DNA from: Pseudalkalibacillus sp051842935
GTDB taxonomy: Bacteria; Bacillota; Bacilli; Bacillales; Fictibacillaceae
Length of the DNA stretch: 64,000 nucleotides
NCBI RefSeq assembly: GCF_051842935.1
Contig: NZ_JBPXRR010000001.1
Location: forward strand, 124,001 to 188,000
Reading direction: 5' to 3'
This document shows, piece by piece, positions 49,889 to 58,765 of the stretch; position 1 is the stretch's first letter; the number at the start of each line of letters is the position of its first letter. The notes under the pieces are model-generated. The model did not search any database. It saw only the letters and a program-made list of their open reading frames with translations, and was not told the origin of the DNA. A program made the position numbers and the translations under genes.

Positions 49889-49929
49889 TTGGAGTTAGAG
49901 TGTGAAAAGTTTAAATTCACAGAAGTGAT

Positions 49930-50036
49930 GTCTAGCTCAGCGCCCAGACTCTCGGTCACTTCAGTCCTCCTGCAGCCTCCTCGTCGGACCTCCAGTGCCC
50001 TTCGAGTCTGCCCAGGGCGCTTGCACTTTTCTTATT
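49930..50036. repeat. Dispersed structured intergenic repeat (GTCTAGCT...GGGCGCTTGC type)
   Basis: AGCGCCC-AGACTC (49939-49951) pairs with GAGTCT...GGGCGCT (50004-50009, 50015-50021) to give a long hairpin, opened by GTCTAGCTC and closed by TTGCACTTTTC. It contains TCGGTCACTTCAGTCC. From memory this pattern (GTCTAGCTCCAGCGCC...GGGCGCTTGCGCTTTTC) is scattered in hundreds of Bacillus intergenic regions. It is much more GC-rich than its surroundings. It fills the gap before the C39 gene; no gene is seen. Confidence 0.7.
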
Positions 50037-50177
50037 ATCATACCTTGAAATATGATGGAAAATGCCGATATTTACGGTAAATAGGGATTGTTGGGATGAT
50101 TGCCAAATACTCATACGACTTCACTCAGTCGTTAACGGAGACGCTAAACATACATCCCACAAAAACGGGGTATGATA

Positions 50178-50912
50178 ATGAAGAAAATTTCTTCTGTGTT
50201 GGTATGTGCAGTTCTTGTAGCAGGATGTAACAATGCAGTCACGATTTCACAAAAGTCGTTGCAATCTTCTTCAGTTGTCAGTCAAGCGCAGCGGGTGAAT
50301 CCGGAGATCAAAAAGGAAATCAAACTCGATGTTCCATTGATCAATCAATTGCCCGAACTGCCAAGAGGTTGTGAAGTGACCAGTCTTTCCATGTTGCTTC
50401 AACACGCTGGTGTCAAAGTGAGTAAAATGACGTTGGCGAAAGAAGTGAAGAAAGATCCCACACCTTTTCAAAGGAAAAATGGAGTGGTTCACTTCGGGAA
50501 TCCGAATGTCGGTTTCGTTGGAAATATGTACGATAAAAGCAAACCCGGCTTTGGGGTGTATCATAAGCCGATCGCGGACCTCGGAGAAAAATACCTTCCG
50601 GGAAGAATCGTCGATATGACAGGTGCTGAATTTGAAGATGTGCTCACACATGTTCAAAACGAAAAACCTGTCTGGGTGATCAACAATACCGCTTTCAACC
50701 AATTGCCGCCGAAGTACTGGCAAGAGTGGAACACGCCACAAGGAAAAGTGAAGATCACCTATAAAGAGCATTCGGTCCTCGTCACCGGTTATGATGAAAC
50801 GTACGTCTATTTCAATGATCCACTACTCGGCATCAAAAACCACAAAATCCCTAAAACGCAGTTCCAAAAAGGATGGGAACAAATGGGTCGCCAAGCGATC
50901 ACTTATCAATAA
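50178..50912 (+). CDS. Secreted lipoprotein with C39-like peptidase domain (YvpB-like)
   Basis: The 244-residue protein starts with a signal peptide and lipobox VAGC. The C39-like domain has the catalytic Cys in LPRGCEVTSLSMLL, the His in YKEHSVLVTGYD and the Asn/Asp in YFNDPLLG, so the Cys-His-Asp/Asn triad is complete. It is a probable papain-fold peptidase or amidase outside the cell. ATG 50178 gives the better distance from ACGGGG; ATG 50172 is also possible. Confidence 0.8.
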   Translation: MKKISSVLVCAVLVAGCNNAVTISQKSLQSSSVVSQAQRVNPEIKKEIKLDVPLINQLPELPRGCEVTSLSMLLQHAGVKVSKMTLAKEVKKDPTPFQRKNGVVHFGNPNVGFVGNMYDKSKPGFGVYHKPIADLGEKYLPGRIVDMTGAEFEDVLTHVQNEKPVWVINNTAFNQLPPKYWQEWNTPQGKVKITYKEHSVLVTGYDETYVYFNDPLLGIKNHKIPKTQFQKGWEQMGRQAITYQ

Positions 50913-50914
50913 GA

Positions 50915-50950
50915 AAACAGGCCAAGATGCAATCTTGGCCTGTTTGTTTT
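50915..50950. terminator. Intrinsic terminator after the C39 gene
   Basis: AAACAGGCCAAGAT (50915-50928) pairs perfectly with ATCTTGGCCTGTTT (50932-50945). It separates two convergent genes. Confidence 0.9.
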
Positions 50951-50977
50951 ATCTCTATTCAAGTCAGGGTTATAACC

Positions 50978-51445
50978 TCAACCTGTAACTCGTCCACTAA
51001 AACGGGACAGTTGTTGGCGGATGGTCTGCTTCGCTTCTTCCGTATCAGCCGATGCGTACGAATCCAACAGTTCATTGATCTGATCCTGGCGGATGCCGTT
51101 ACTCCACATCACATAGGAGCGATATTCAGTGCTTTTCAAGTATTTCTTCAGCATGTTGTATTCCGGTCCGAAGTAGTAGGATAAGTCACAATGAAACTCA
51201 TCGAAATCCTTGAGATCCACTGCTAAAATCGTATCGTCCAACAAGTACATGCGGGCATCTTTTTTCCTCATCAAGATCGGTACTGCGTACAGCTCATGAT
51301 CCTCCAGCACACCGTGTGCCGTCGGTAAAAACAAGTAAGGTGTATGGTCGATATCAAATCCGACAAAAAAGTCAGCAGCAGATTCATGAATGGTAGGCTG
51401 GCGTAACATCGTACATTGAACCAGTAATCGTTGAGTTTCAATCAT
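50978..51445 (-). CDS. Hypothetical protein (155 aa)
   Basis: No recognised family. The product is mixed alpha/beta, rich in aromatic residues (DLSYYFGPEYNMLKKYL), without membrane segments or clear motifs. The C-terminal half has predicted helices with a DQINELLDSYAS stretch. AGGGGGAAACG precedes ATG 51445 on the minus strand. It is divergent from the hut operon, in the place where hutP might be expected, but it does not resemble HutP. Confidence 0.7.
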   Translation of the reverse strand: MIETQRLLVQCTMLRQPTIHESAADFFVGFDIDHTPYLFLPTAHGVLEDHELYAVPILMRKKDARMYLLDDTILAVDLKDFDEFHCDLSYYFGPEYNMLKKYLKSTEYRSYVMWSNGIRQDQINELLDSYASADTEEAKQTIRQQLSRFSGRVTG

Positions 51446-51568
51446 TTCCGTTTCCCCCTCAATTTCGAATGATAAGTATCAACAGAATGTCCACATCAAC
51501 GGCCTTTTATACATGCAAATGAAAGATTAATAGAGTTCAGTGACAGCTTGTCCTTTTTTGAATCGTCA

Positions 51569-51598
51569 TTGACAAAAGTTCAAAAGAAGGTTTACACT
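51569..51598 (+). promoter_or_regulatory. Promoter of the hut operon
   Basis: A perfect -35 TTGACA (51569-51574) is followed after 18 bp by TACACT (51593-51598). The resulting leader would be about 185 nt long before hutH. No clear cre site was seen in the leader. Confidence 0.6.
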
Positions 51599-51643
51599 AA
51601 AAATACTATTAGAGAATTAAGAAAATTATGAAAGAAGTTGACC

Positions 51644-51736
51644 AAAATGCGAGATTTATTTTTGCATTTTCATCAATTGCATAGAATCGAAAGCGAGCCG
51701 TTGTCCGGTTGAATCAATCGGGACAGCGGCTTTTTT
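51644..51736 (+). promoter_or_regulatory. hut leader with intrinsic terminator (possible attenuator)
   Basis: The leader can form AAAATGC / GCATTTT (51644-51670) and then a strong terminator, AGCCGTTGTCC (51696-51706) with GGACAGCGGCT (51721-51731) and six T residues. No plus-strand gene ends before it, so its job is to stop transcripts initiated at the hut promoter. An antitermination factor such as HutP is therefore implied. No hutP gene lies in the window. Confidence 0.7.
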
Positions 51737-51791
51737 AATGCGATTTTATCTCGCTAAATTGGTAGTGCATTAGGAAGGGGGAACATCATAA

Positions 51792-53297
51792 ATGATTACA
51801 CTTACAGGGAATACGCTCACTTTGAAAGATCTCTATCATGTCCTTTATGAAGGGGAAGAAGTCCAGGCATCCGCAGAGAGTCTGGAAAACGTGAAGGTGA
51901 GTCGGAAATCTGTTGAAAAGATCGTAGATGATCATCAGGTGGTCTATGGCATTACGACTGGTTTTGGAAAAATGAGCGATGTATGGATTGCGCCGACAGA
52001 AGTGGAAGAACTCCAGCTCAACTTGATACGGAGCCACGCTTGCGGTGTCGGGGAGCCTTTCCCTGAAATCGTCAGCCGGGCGATGCTGCTTTTACGGGTG
52101 AACGCATTGTTGAAAGGTTTCTCAGGCGTCCGGGTCGAGGTCATCCAACTGTTGATCGATTGCCTCAATAAAAGGATCCATCCGATCGTACCGAAGCAAG
52201 GTTCACTAGGTGCAAGCGGTGATCTTGCCCCGTTGTCCCATCTCGCACTTGTCTTGATCGGAGAAGGAGAAGCTTACTATCAAGGAGAGCAGATGGCTGG
52301 TGGCGAAGCCTTACAAAAGGAAGATCTGAAGCCGATCGTACTGAGTGCGAAGGAAGGGCTCGCGCTCATCAACGGCACCCAGGCGATGACAGCAATGGGC
52401 GTTATCTCTTATTTGGAGGCGGAAAAACTCGCTTATCAGAGTGAGCTCATTTCTGCTTTGACGCTCGAAGGGTTGCGAGGCATCTCGGATGCGTTTGATG
52501 AAGACATCCATTTTGCACGGGGGTATCCGGAACAAGTCGGTGTAGCACAACGGATTCGCATGTACATCAAACAAAGCGGTCTCATCACTGAACAAGGAGA
52601 GGTCCGCGTACAGGATGCTTACTCCTTGCGCTGTATCCCGCAAGTACACGGTGCTAGCTGGCAAACCCTCAATTATGTAAAAGAAAAACTTGAGATCGAA
52701 ATCAATGCAGCGACCGACAATCCGCTCATTTTCGATTATGGAAGGAAGGTCATCTCAGGAGGGAACTTCCACGGTCAGCCGATTGCGCTAGCGATGGACT
52801 TTCTTGGAATTGCGATGGCGGAGCTTGCGAACATTTCGGAAAGAAGAATCGAGCGGATGGTCAATCCGCAGCTGAGTGATTTGCCTGCGTTTTTATCGGC
52901 AAATCCTGGTGTCGAATCCGGAGCGATGATTTTACAATATTCTGCAGCATCACTCGTTTCCGAGAACAAAACACTTGCTCATCCGGCTTCGGTCGACTCG
53001 ATTCCATCGTCTGCGAACCAGGAAGATCATGTGAGCATGGGGACGATCGGATCAAGACACGCCTATCAGATCATCCAAAACACGAGGAATGTGCTGGCGA
53101 TCGAGTTGTTCTGTGCGATGCAGGCAGTCGAGTTCCGTGACGTAGAGAAGATGGCACCACGGACGCGAAAAGCTTACGACCATGGCAGAAAAGTCGCCCC
53201 GAGCATCACTGGTGACCGCGTCTTCTCCAAAGATATCGAACGATTGTCCAACGCACTAAAAGAGGACCATTGGAATGGCATACTCATCACCCAATAA
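51792..53297 (+). CDS. hutH: Histidine ammonia-lyase
   Basis: The 501-residue enzyme makes trans-urocanate and ammonia from histidine. It has the self-made MIO cofactor triad Ala141-Ser142-Gly143 in QGSLGASGDLAPLSHLAL, GVTTGFG-like YGITTGFGKM, and SRHAYQI plus QEDHVSMG near the C-terminus. AAGGGGGAAC precedes ATG 51792. First gene of a hutHUIG operon in B. subtilis order, without hutP before it or hutM after it. Confidence 0.97.
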   Translation: MITLTGNTLTLKDLYHVLYEGEEVQASAESLENVKVSRKSVEKIVDDHQVVYGITTGFGKMSDVWIAPTEVEELQLNLIRSHACGVGEPFPEIVSRAMLLLRVNALLKGFSGVRVEVIQLLIDCLNKRIHPIVPKQGSLGASGDLAPLSHLALVLIGEGEAYYQGEQMAGGEALQKEDLKPIVLSAKEGLALINGTQAMTAMGVISYLEAEKLAYQSELISALTLEGLRGISDAFDEDIHFARGYPEQVGVAQRIRMYIKQSGLITEQGEVRVQDAYSLRCIPQVHGASWQTLNYVKEKLEIEINAATDNPLIFDYGRKVISGGNFHGQPIALAMDFLGIAMAELANISERRIERMVNPQLSDLPAFLSANPGVESGAMILQYSAASLVSENKTLAHPASVDSIPSSANQEDHVSMGTIGSRHAYQIIQNTRNVLAIELFCAMQAVEFRDVEKMAPRTRKAYDHGRKVAPSITGDRVFSKDIERLSNALKEDHWNGILITQ

Positions 53298-53329
53298 AAA
53301 AATATGAAACGAGAAGTGGAGGAATGAAC

Positions 53330-55006
53330 ATGAAGAAAATTCAAGCGCCTAGAGGAACGGAATTGAATACGAAAGGCTGGGTCCAGGAAGCGGCCTTACG
53401 GATGCTAATGAACAATCTCGATCCGGAGGTTGCAGAAAACCCGGATGAACTGGTCGTTTACGGCGGAATCGGAAAAGCAGCCCGTAACTGGGAAAGCTTT
53501 GATGCAATCGTTGAATCATTAAAAACGCTCGAAAACGATGAAACGTTGATGGTCCAATCCGGAAAGCCAGTCGCGATCTTCAAGTCACACGAAAATGCAC
53601 CACGGGTATTGATTGCCAACTCGAACCTCGTACCGGCATGGTCGAACTGGGAGACGTTCCGTGAACTCGAGAAAAAAGGCTTGATGATGTACGGTCAGAT
53701 GACGGCAGGAAGCTGGATTTACATTGGAACGCAGGGCATCCTTCAGGGAACGTACGAAACGTTCGCAGAGGCGGCGCGTAAACATTTCGGTGGAACACTC
53801 GCCGGTACATTGACGGTCACAGCTGGTCTAGGCGGAATGGGAGGCGCGCAACCACTGGCTGTCACGATGAACGGCGGTGTCGTCATTGCAATCGAGTGTG
53901 ACCCGCACCGCATCCAGCGCCGGATTGAAACGCGTTATTGTGATACGAAAGCGGATTCTCTCGACGAGGCTTTGAAACTTGCAAAAGAGGCGATGGAGAA
54001 GAAGGAACCGTTGTCGATCGCCCTACTCGGGAACGCGGCTGAAATTTTACCGGAACTCGTGAAACGTCAAGAAATCCCTCATCTCGTCACGGATCAGACA
54101 TCCTCTCATGATGTGTTGAACGGCTACTTGCCGATCGGTTTTACATTAGAAGAGGGTGCAGAACTGAGAAAGCGGGATGCGGATACTTATATCGCGAAAT
54201 CAAAAGCGAGCATCAAGCAGCACGTGGAAGCGATGGTCGACTTACAGAAAGCAGGAGCGGTCGTGTTCGACTACGGAAACAACATCCGACAGGTCGCGAA
54301 AGATGAAGGCTTCGAGGATGCGTTCGCCTTCCCTGGGTTCGTTCCAGCGTTCATCCGACCGATGTTCTGTGAAGGAAAAGGACCATTTCGCTGGGCGGCG
54401 TTATCAGGAAACCCAGAAGACATTTACGCGATTGATGAAGTCATCCTGAAGGAGTTCGCTCATGATGAGCACTTGTGCAAGTGGATCAAGATGGCTCAGG
54501 AGAAAGTTGCCTTCCAAGGGCTGCCGTCACGTATTTGCTGGCTCGGTTACGGAGATCGCGCGAAACTTGGAAAAATCATCAATGACATGGTTGAGAGTGG
54601 AAAAGTGAGTGCACCGATCGTCATCGGGCGTGATCATCTCGATTGTGGTTCCGTCGCGTCACCGAATCGCGAGACGGAAGCGATGAAGGATGGCAGTGAC
54701 GCGATTAGTGACTGGCCAATCTTGAACGCGATGATCAATGGGGTCAACGGTGCAAGCTGGGTATCCGTCCATCACGGTGGCGGTGTCGGCATGGGTTACT
54801 CGCAGCATGCGGGTATGGTCATTGTCGCGGATGGTACGAAGAAAGCGGCAGCACGTTTGGAGCGTGTTCTGGCATCTGACCCGGGAATGGGCGTAGCACG
54901 ACATGCGGATGCGGGGTATGAACTGGCAATCGACACAGCTAAAGAAAAAGGAGTCCGCATTCCGATGCTTGAAATGGAAAGTGTCAGCGAAAGGAGTGGC
55001 AAGTAA
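53330..55006 (+). CDS. hutU: Urocanate hydratase
   Basis: The 558-residue enzyme converts urocanate to imidazolonepropionate with a tightly bound NAD. It contains VYGGIGKAARNW, GTLTVTAGLGGMGGAQPL and the conserved CxGxGDR-like IGRDHLDCGSVASPNRETE region with the active-site Cys. ATG 53330 gives good spacing to GTGGAGG; earlier in-frame codons overlap hutH. It is 32 bp after hutH. Confidence 0.97.
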   Translation: MKKIQAPRGTELNTKGWVQEAALRMLMNNLDPEVAENPDELVVYGGIGKAARNWESFDAIVESLKTLENDETLMVQSGKPVAIFKSHENAPRVLIANSNLVPAWSNWETFRELEKKGLMMYGQMTAGSWIYIGTQGILQGTYETFAEAARKHFGGTLAGTLTVTAGLGGMGGAQPLAVTMNGGVVIAIECDPHRIQRRIETRYCDTKADSLDEALKLAKEAMEKKEPLSIALLGNAAEILPELVKRQEIPHLVTDQTSSHDVLNGYLPIGFTLEEGAELRKRDADTYIAKSKASIKQHVEAMVDLQKAGAVVFDYGNNIRQVAKDEGFEDAFAFPGFVPAFIRPMFCEGKGPFRWAALSGNPEDIYAIDEVILKEFAHDEHLCKWIKMAQEKVAFQGLPSRICWLGYGDRAKLGKIINDMVESGKVSAPIVIGRDHLDCGSVASPNRETEAMKDGSDAISDWPILNAMINGVNGASWVSVHHGGGVGMGYSQHAGMVIVADGTKKAAARLERVLASDPGMGVARHADAGYELAIDTAKEKGVRIPMLEMESVSERSGK

Positions 55007-55007
55007 T

Positions 55008-56282
55008 ATGAAAGCAGATCTACTACTGAAAAATATCGGACAATTACTGACGATGGACGGTTCAGAAGGCATTCGAAAAGGCGAAGCGATGAAAGAAATC
55101 GGCTTGGTAGAAGATGCTGTGGTCGCTGTAGCGGACGGAAAAGTCGTCTATGTAGGACCGAAAGACGATGCGCATTCCATTGATGCTCATGAAGTCATCG
55201 ACTGTGAAGGGAAACTCGTCACACCGGGACTCGTCGATCCGCACACGCATCTCGTTTTTGGCGGATCGCGTGAACATGAGCTCGCTTTGAAACAACAAGG
55301 CGTTCCGTATCTTGAAATTTTAAAACAAGGCGGCGGAATCTTGTCGACGGTCCAGGCGACGCGTGAAGCGGATGAAGAGGCGCTGTATGAAAAAGCGTCC
55401 TTCCACCTCGAGCGCATGCTGAGCTATGGCATCACGACGATGGAAGCGAAGAGCGGATATGGGTTGGACGCCGATACAGAGCTGAAGCAGCTGCGCGTCA
55501 TCAAACGCTTACGTGAAACGAAGAACGCAGATATCGTATCGACTTACCTTGGTGCGCATGCGATACCGAACGAATACAAAGGCCGATCCCAGGCATTTTT
55601 AGATGAGATGGTGAAGCTGATGGAAACCGTTAAAGAAGAAGACTTGGCGGAATTCGTCGATATTTTCTGCGAGACCGGTGTGTTTACGGTTGAAGAATCT
55701 CGAGCCTATTTGAAAAAAGCGAAAGAGATGGGCTTCGACGTCAAGATTCATGCGGATGAAATCGACCCACTCGGAGGAACGGAAATGGCGTGTGAGGTCG
55801 GAGCGATCTCCGCCGATCACCTGGTCGGAGCATCTGAAGAAGGCATCCGTCAGCTCGGTGAAACGAACACGATCGCTGTGCTTTTACCAGGAACGACGTT
55901 TTACCTGAATAAAAACGAATTTGCGAAGGCGCGAGAGATGATTGAGGGCAATGCGGCCGTTGCACTGGCTACCGACTTCAATCCGGGCAGCTGTCCGACG
56001 GAAAACTTGCAGTTGATCATGAACCTCGCGGCGCTTAAATTGCGGATGACACCGGAAGAAATCTGGAACGCGGTTACGGTCAATTCAGCCTATGCGATTG
56101 GATGTGGAGAGCGGGCTGGAAAAATCAGCGAAGGTCGCCAGGCAGATCTTCTCGTATGGGACGCGCCGAACTACTTGTACATTCCGTATCATTACGGTGT
56201 GAACCATGTCCGGACTGTCATCAAGAATGGAAAAACCCTTTTTGAAAGGGGAGAGCGGGTTGGCAACGTTACCGTATCTTAA
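55008..56282 (+). CDS. hutI: Imidazolonepropionase
   Basis: The 424-residue amidohydrolase opens the imidazolone ring to give N-formimino-glutamate. It has the metal motif DPHTHLVFGG (around residue 77), YLGAHAIPNEYKG, KIHADEIDPLGGTE and ALATDFNPGS. ATG 55008 follows AAGGAGTG; it abuts hutU. It overlaps hutG by 23 bases. Confidence 0.97.
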   Translation: MKADLLLKNIGQLLTMDGSEGIRKGEAMKEIGLVEDAVVAVADGKVVYVGPKDDAHSIDAHEVIDCEGKLVTPGLVDPHTHLVFGGSREHELALKQQGVPYLEILKQGGGILSTVQATREADEEALYEKASFHLERMLSYGITTMEAKSGYGLDADTELKQLRVIKRLRETKNADIVSTYLGAHAIPNEYKGRSQAFLDEMVKLMETVKEEDLAEFVDIFCETGVFTVEESRAYLKKAKEMGFDVKIHADEIDPLGGTEMACEVGAISADHLVGASEEGIRQLGETNTIAVLLPGTTFYLNKNEFAKAREMIEGNAAVALATDFNPGSCPTENLQLIMNLAALKLRMTPEEIWNAVTVNSAYAIGCGERAGKISEGRQADLLVWDAPNYLYIPYHYGVNHVRTVIKNGKTLFERGERVGNVTVS

Positions 56283-57210
56283 ACCAGCAGGCGAAGCAGG
56301 ATTCAAGGATTCAGAAGTCGTCAAAGCGCATGAAATCGTGAAAAAGTGGGACGGAGAAACGAAGGTGAAGGGCATCGGATTGTTAGGTGCACCATTATCA
56401 AAGCCGTCAATCAGTTTGTCTGGTGCGTCCCAATCACCTGGCGTAATCCGGTCGATGTTCTCCGCGCTTTCCACATATGCGATAGAAGAGGAATGCGATC
56501 TTCAAGACGAGGTGATCACGGATTTCGGTGATGTGGAAATGCATTTGACTGACATTCCGGAAAGCCACAAGCGAATCTATGAAACATTCTCTGGTGTTTT
56601 GAACGATCAGCCGGACCTGGTGCCGGTTGTGCTTGGGGGCGATCATTCGATCAGCTACCCGAGTATCAAGGCTTTTTCTGAGACTAGGAAAAAGGTAGGC
56701 ATCATCCAGTTCGACGCCCATCATGACTTGCGAAATCGAGAAGACGGTGGAACCGGTAATGGAACACCTTTCCGGGCGTTGATTGAGGAAGGGATCATCC
56801 AAGGCGATCAGCTCATCCAGATTGGAATCCGAAACTTCTCGAACAGCCGCCCTTATCATGAATACGGGAAAAAACACGGTGTGACCGTCTACACGATGAA
56901 GGATGTTCGGAAAAAGGGGATTGAAGAGCTGATTCAGAAGTCGGTTGCTCAGCTGAAAGAGCATGTCGATGTCATTTATGTCTCGCTCGATATGGATGTG
57001 CTGGATCAGGCATTCGCGCCCGGATGTCCAGCAATTGGCCCAGGGGGCATGACGAGTGATGACCTCCTGGAAGGCATCCGAATGCTCGCTGCTGAACCGA
57101 TGGTGCAAGGAATGGATATCGTAGAAATCGACCCGACCGTTGATTTCCGCAATATGACTACCAAACTAGCAGCTTATGTCATCCTGACGTTCATGCTGCA
57201 CCGAAAATGA
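56260..57210 (+). CDS. hutG: Formimidoylglutamase
   Basis: The 316-residue arginase-family enzyme yields glutamate and formamide. It has the binuclear manganese motifs GGDHSIS, FDAHHDLRN and SLDMDVLD. The start is TTG 56260, 23 bases inside hutI, because GAAAGGGGAG lies six to eight bases upstream and the length then matches the family. The upstream in-frame ATG 56206 has no RBS. Its glutamate product can be oxidised by the dehydrogenase at 60309-61688. Confidence 0.95.
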   Translation: MATLPYLKPAGEAGFKDSEVVKAHEIVKKWDGETKVKGIGLLGAPLSKPSISLSGASQSPGVIRSMFSALSTYAIEEECDLQDEVITDFGDVEMHLTDIPESHKRIYETFSGVLNDQPDLVPVVLGGDHSISYPSIKAFSETRKKVGIIQFDAHHDLRNREDGGTGNGTPFRALIEEGIIQGDQLIQIGIRNFSNSRPYHEYGKKHGVTVYTMKDVRKKGIEELIQKSVAQLKEHVDVIYVSLDMDVLDQAFAPGCPAIGPGGMTSDDLLEGIRMLAAEPMVQGMDIVEIDPTVDFRNMTTKLAAYVILTFMLHRK

Positions 57211-57213
57211 TAG

Positions 57214-57262
57214 AAAAAGACCTGAAAGTGAGGGGTGGAAGCCTTCTTTCAGGTCTTTTTTC
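57214..57262 (+). terminator. Intrinsic terminator of the hut operon
   Basis: The long stem AAAAAGACCTGAAAG (57214-57228) / CTTTCAGGTCTTTTT (57246-57260) has a 17-base loop. Confidence 0.88.
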
Positions 57263-57286
57263 ATGGGGTGAAAGCTAATTTGCTCG

Positions 57287-57404
57287 TATTTCCCATAAAA
57301 ATGAGTGTATTTCCAATAAAAATTGAAAAATATAGACCAGAATCAAAAATTATAGCTCAGATTCAGAAATTATAGATCAGATTCAGAAAATATAGCTCAA
57401 ACTG
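57287..57404. repeat. 20/21-bp degenerate tandem repeat array H (TATAGACCAGATTCAG)
   Basis: TATTTCC(C/A)AT units start at 57287 and 57308 (21 bp). TATAG(A/C)(C/T)CAGA units start at 57331, 57351, 57371 and 57391 (20 bp each). The words are the reverse complement of array D. It sits between the convergent hut and PepSY genes, with terminators on both sides. Confidence 0.85.
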
Positions 57405-57442
57405 AAAAAAGAACCTGATGATTGCAATCAGGCTCTTTCCTC
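57405..57442 (-). terminator. Intrinsic terminator of the PepSY gene
   Basis: AAGAACCTGAT pairs with ATCAGGCTCTT around GATTGCA; on the minus strand TTTTTTC follows. Confidence 0.75.
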
Positions 57443-57448
57443 TATCCT

Positions 57449-57838
57449 TTATTTCTGTTCATCGTCCTCTTCAGACTCATCTTCGTCTTCGTCATCATCA
57501 TCGTCATCGTCTTCCGCTTCTACTTCAAGAATTTCTCCAGAATTTGCATCCAGTTCGACTTCTTTTACACTTTGATCCTCTGCGGATTCGATTGTTACTT
57601 CATAGACCAGCTTGCCGTCTTCTTTTTCAATCTCCGTTTTTCCTGTCACTTTACCTGGAACTTCTTTCAGTGCTGCCTCTTCCGCTTCTTCCACCGTCAG
57701 ATCCGCTTGTTTCATTAACTCGCTTTGGTTGGAATTGGCGAGTGCATCCATCCCTTTTGTACCGAACAGGATTCCTCCTCCAATTAGGAGAACAGCTAAT
57801 CCGCTGATCCACATCGTTTTCTTACTGAATCGTTTCAT
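57449..57838 (-). CDS. Membrane-anchored PepSY-domain protein (YkoI/YkoJ-like)
   Basis: The 129-residue protein has an N-terminal membrane anchor (MWISGLAVLLIGGGILFG), one PepSY domain (about 45-108; LTVEEAEEAALKEVPGKV, VYEVTIES, VELDANSGEIL) and a strongly acidic tail with a long Asp/Glu run. PepSY proteins are proposed inhibitors or sensors near the cell surface. It is divergent from a YkoGH-like two-component pair, as ykoI/ykoJ are linked with ykoGH in B. subtilis, so it is probably a target of that pair. Confidence 0.85.
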   Translation of the reverse strand: MKRFSKKTMWISGLAVLLIGGGILFGTKGMDALANSNQSELMKQADLTVEEAEEAALKEVPGKVTGKTEIEKEDGKLVYEVTIESAEDQSVKEVELDANSGEILEVEAEDDDDDDDEDEDESEEDDEQK

Positions 57839-58030
57839 TACAAAATACCTCCTTGAAGAATGGTTGATGTTATATTTCTAAGTCTATCAATTTGAAATGA
57901 AAAAATAAGAATAAGAAAATGAGATTTTGATGAGAAAAATTTCATCCATTTCTCATGAGTAAATTCCAAACATCCACCTGGATAAAACGTTACACTAGAA
58001 GGTAGAGAATGGTGATAGGAGGCGAGAGTC

Positions 58031-58765
58031 TTGAGCGCTGCTGAAAAGATTCTGATTGTAGAAGATGATTTCCACGTTGCACAATTCATCCAGCTGGAGA
58101 TGAACCATGAAGGATACGAGGTAGAAGTATCAGGCGATGGGGCAAATGCCTTGGAAGTTTTCCAAAAACAGAAATTCGACCTGATCATTTTGGACTGGAT
58201 GCTCCCTCATCTTAGCGGACTGGAAGTATGCCGAAGAATCCGCAAGACCAGTCAAGTGCCCATCATCTTACTGACTGCTAAGGAGGACATCGGTGATAAG
58301 ATTGCAGGCTTGGATACGGGAGCGGACGACTACCTGACGAAACCGTTCGAAATTGAGGAGCTGCTCGCAAGAATCCGTGCCATTTTAAGGAGAAACGCCT
58401 TCCATCGAAATCAAGATAAAGATGAGGAACTCCTATCCATTGAGGATTTGACTGTAGATCTAAAAAAAAGAATGGTTAAACGTGGAGGGAATCTCATCGA
58501 TTTGACGCAAAGAGAATTTGACCTGCTTGTCCATTTGCTTCGACATGAAGGAGAAGTGCTTAACAGGGAACAGATTCTCACGGCTGCTTGGGGTTACGAC
58601 TTTATCGGTGAAACGAATGTGGTTGACGTTTACATTCGATATTTAAGAAACAAGTTAGATCGCGATTATGAAAGGACCCTCATCCATACGGTCCGAGGCA
58701 TCGGCTATGTGATCCGTTCTTCGGAAGAAAGGATAAAGGCTGACACAAATGATGAACCTTTTTAG
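58031..58765 (+). CDS. OmpR-family response regulator (YkoG-like)
   Basis: The 244-residue protein has a receiver domain (1-120) with Asp12/Asp13, phospho-acceptor Asp55 in IILDWMLP and the switch Lys in DDYLTKPFE. A winged-helix DNA-binding domain follows (about 135-230; LTQREFDLLVHLLRHEGEVL, VDVYIRYLRNKLD). The start TTG 58031 follows AGGAGGCGAG. It overlaps the kinase gene by 17 bases. The 192-bp divergent space to the PepSY gene has no other gene. Confidence 0.93.
   Translation: MSAAEKILIVEDDFHVAQFIQLEMNHEGYEVEVSGDGANALEVFQKQKFDLIILDWMLPHLSGLEVCRRIRKTSQVPIILLTAKEDIGDKIAGLDTGADDYLTKPFEIEELLARIRAILRRNAFHRNQDKDEELLSIEDLTVDLKKRMVKRGGNLIDLTQREFDLLVHLLRHEGEVLNREQILTAAWGYDFIGETNVVDVYIRYLRNKLDRDYERTLIHTVRGIGYVIRSSEERIKADTNDEPF

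Noticed and set aside
49889..50080. Short plus-strand frame inside the dispersed repeat before the C39 gene
   Set aside because: It coincides with the GC-rich hairpin repeat and has no ribosome binding site.
50978..51445. The minus-strand gene before hutH as hutP
   Set aside because: Length is similar, but it is on the opposite strand and shares no HutP motif that I can recall.
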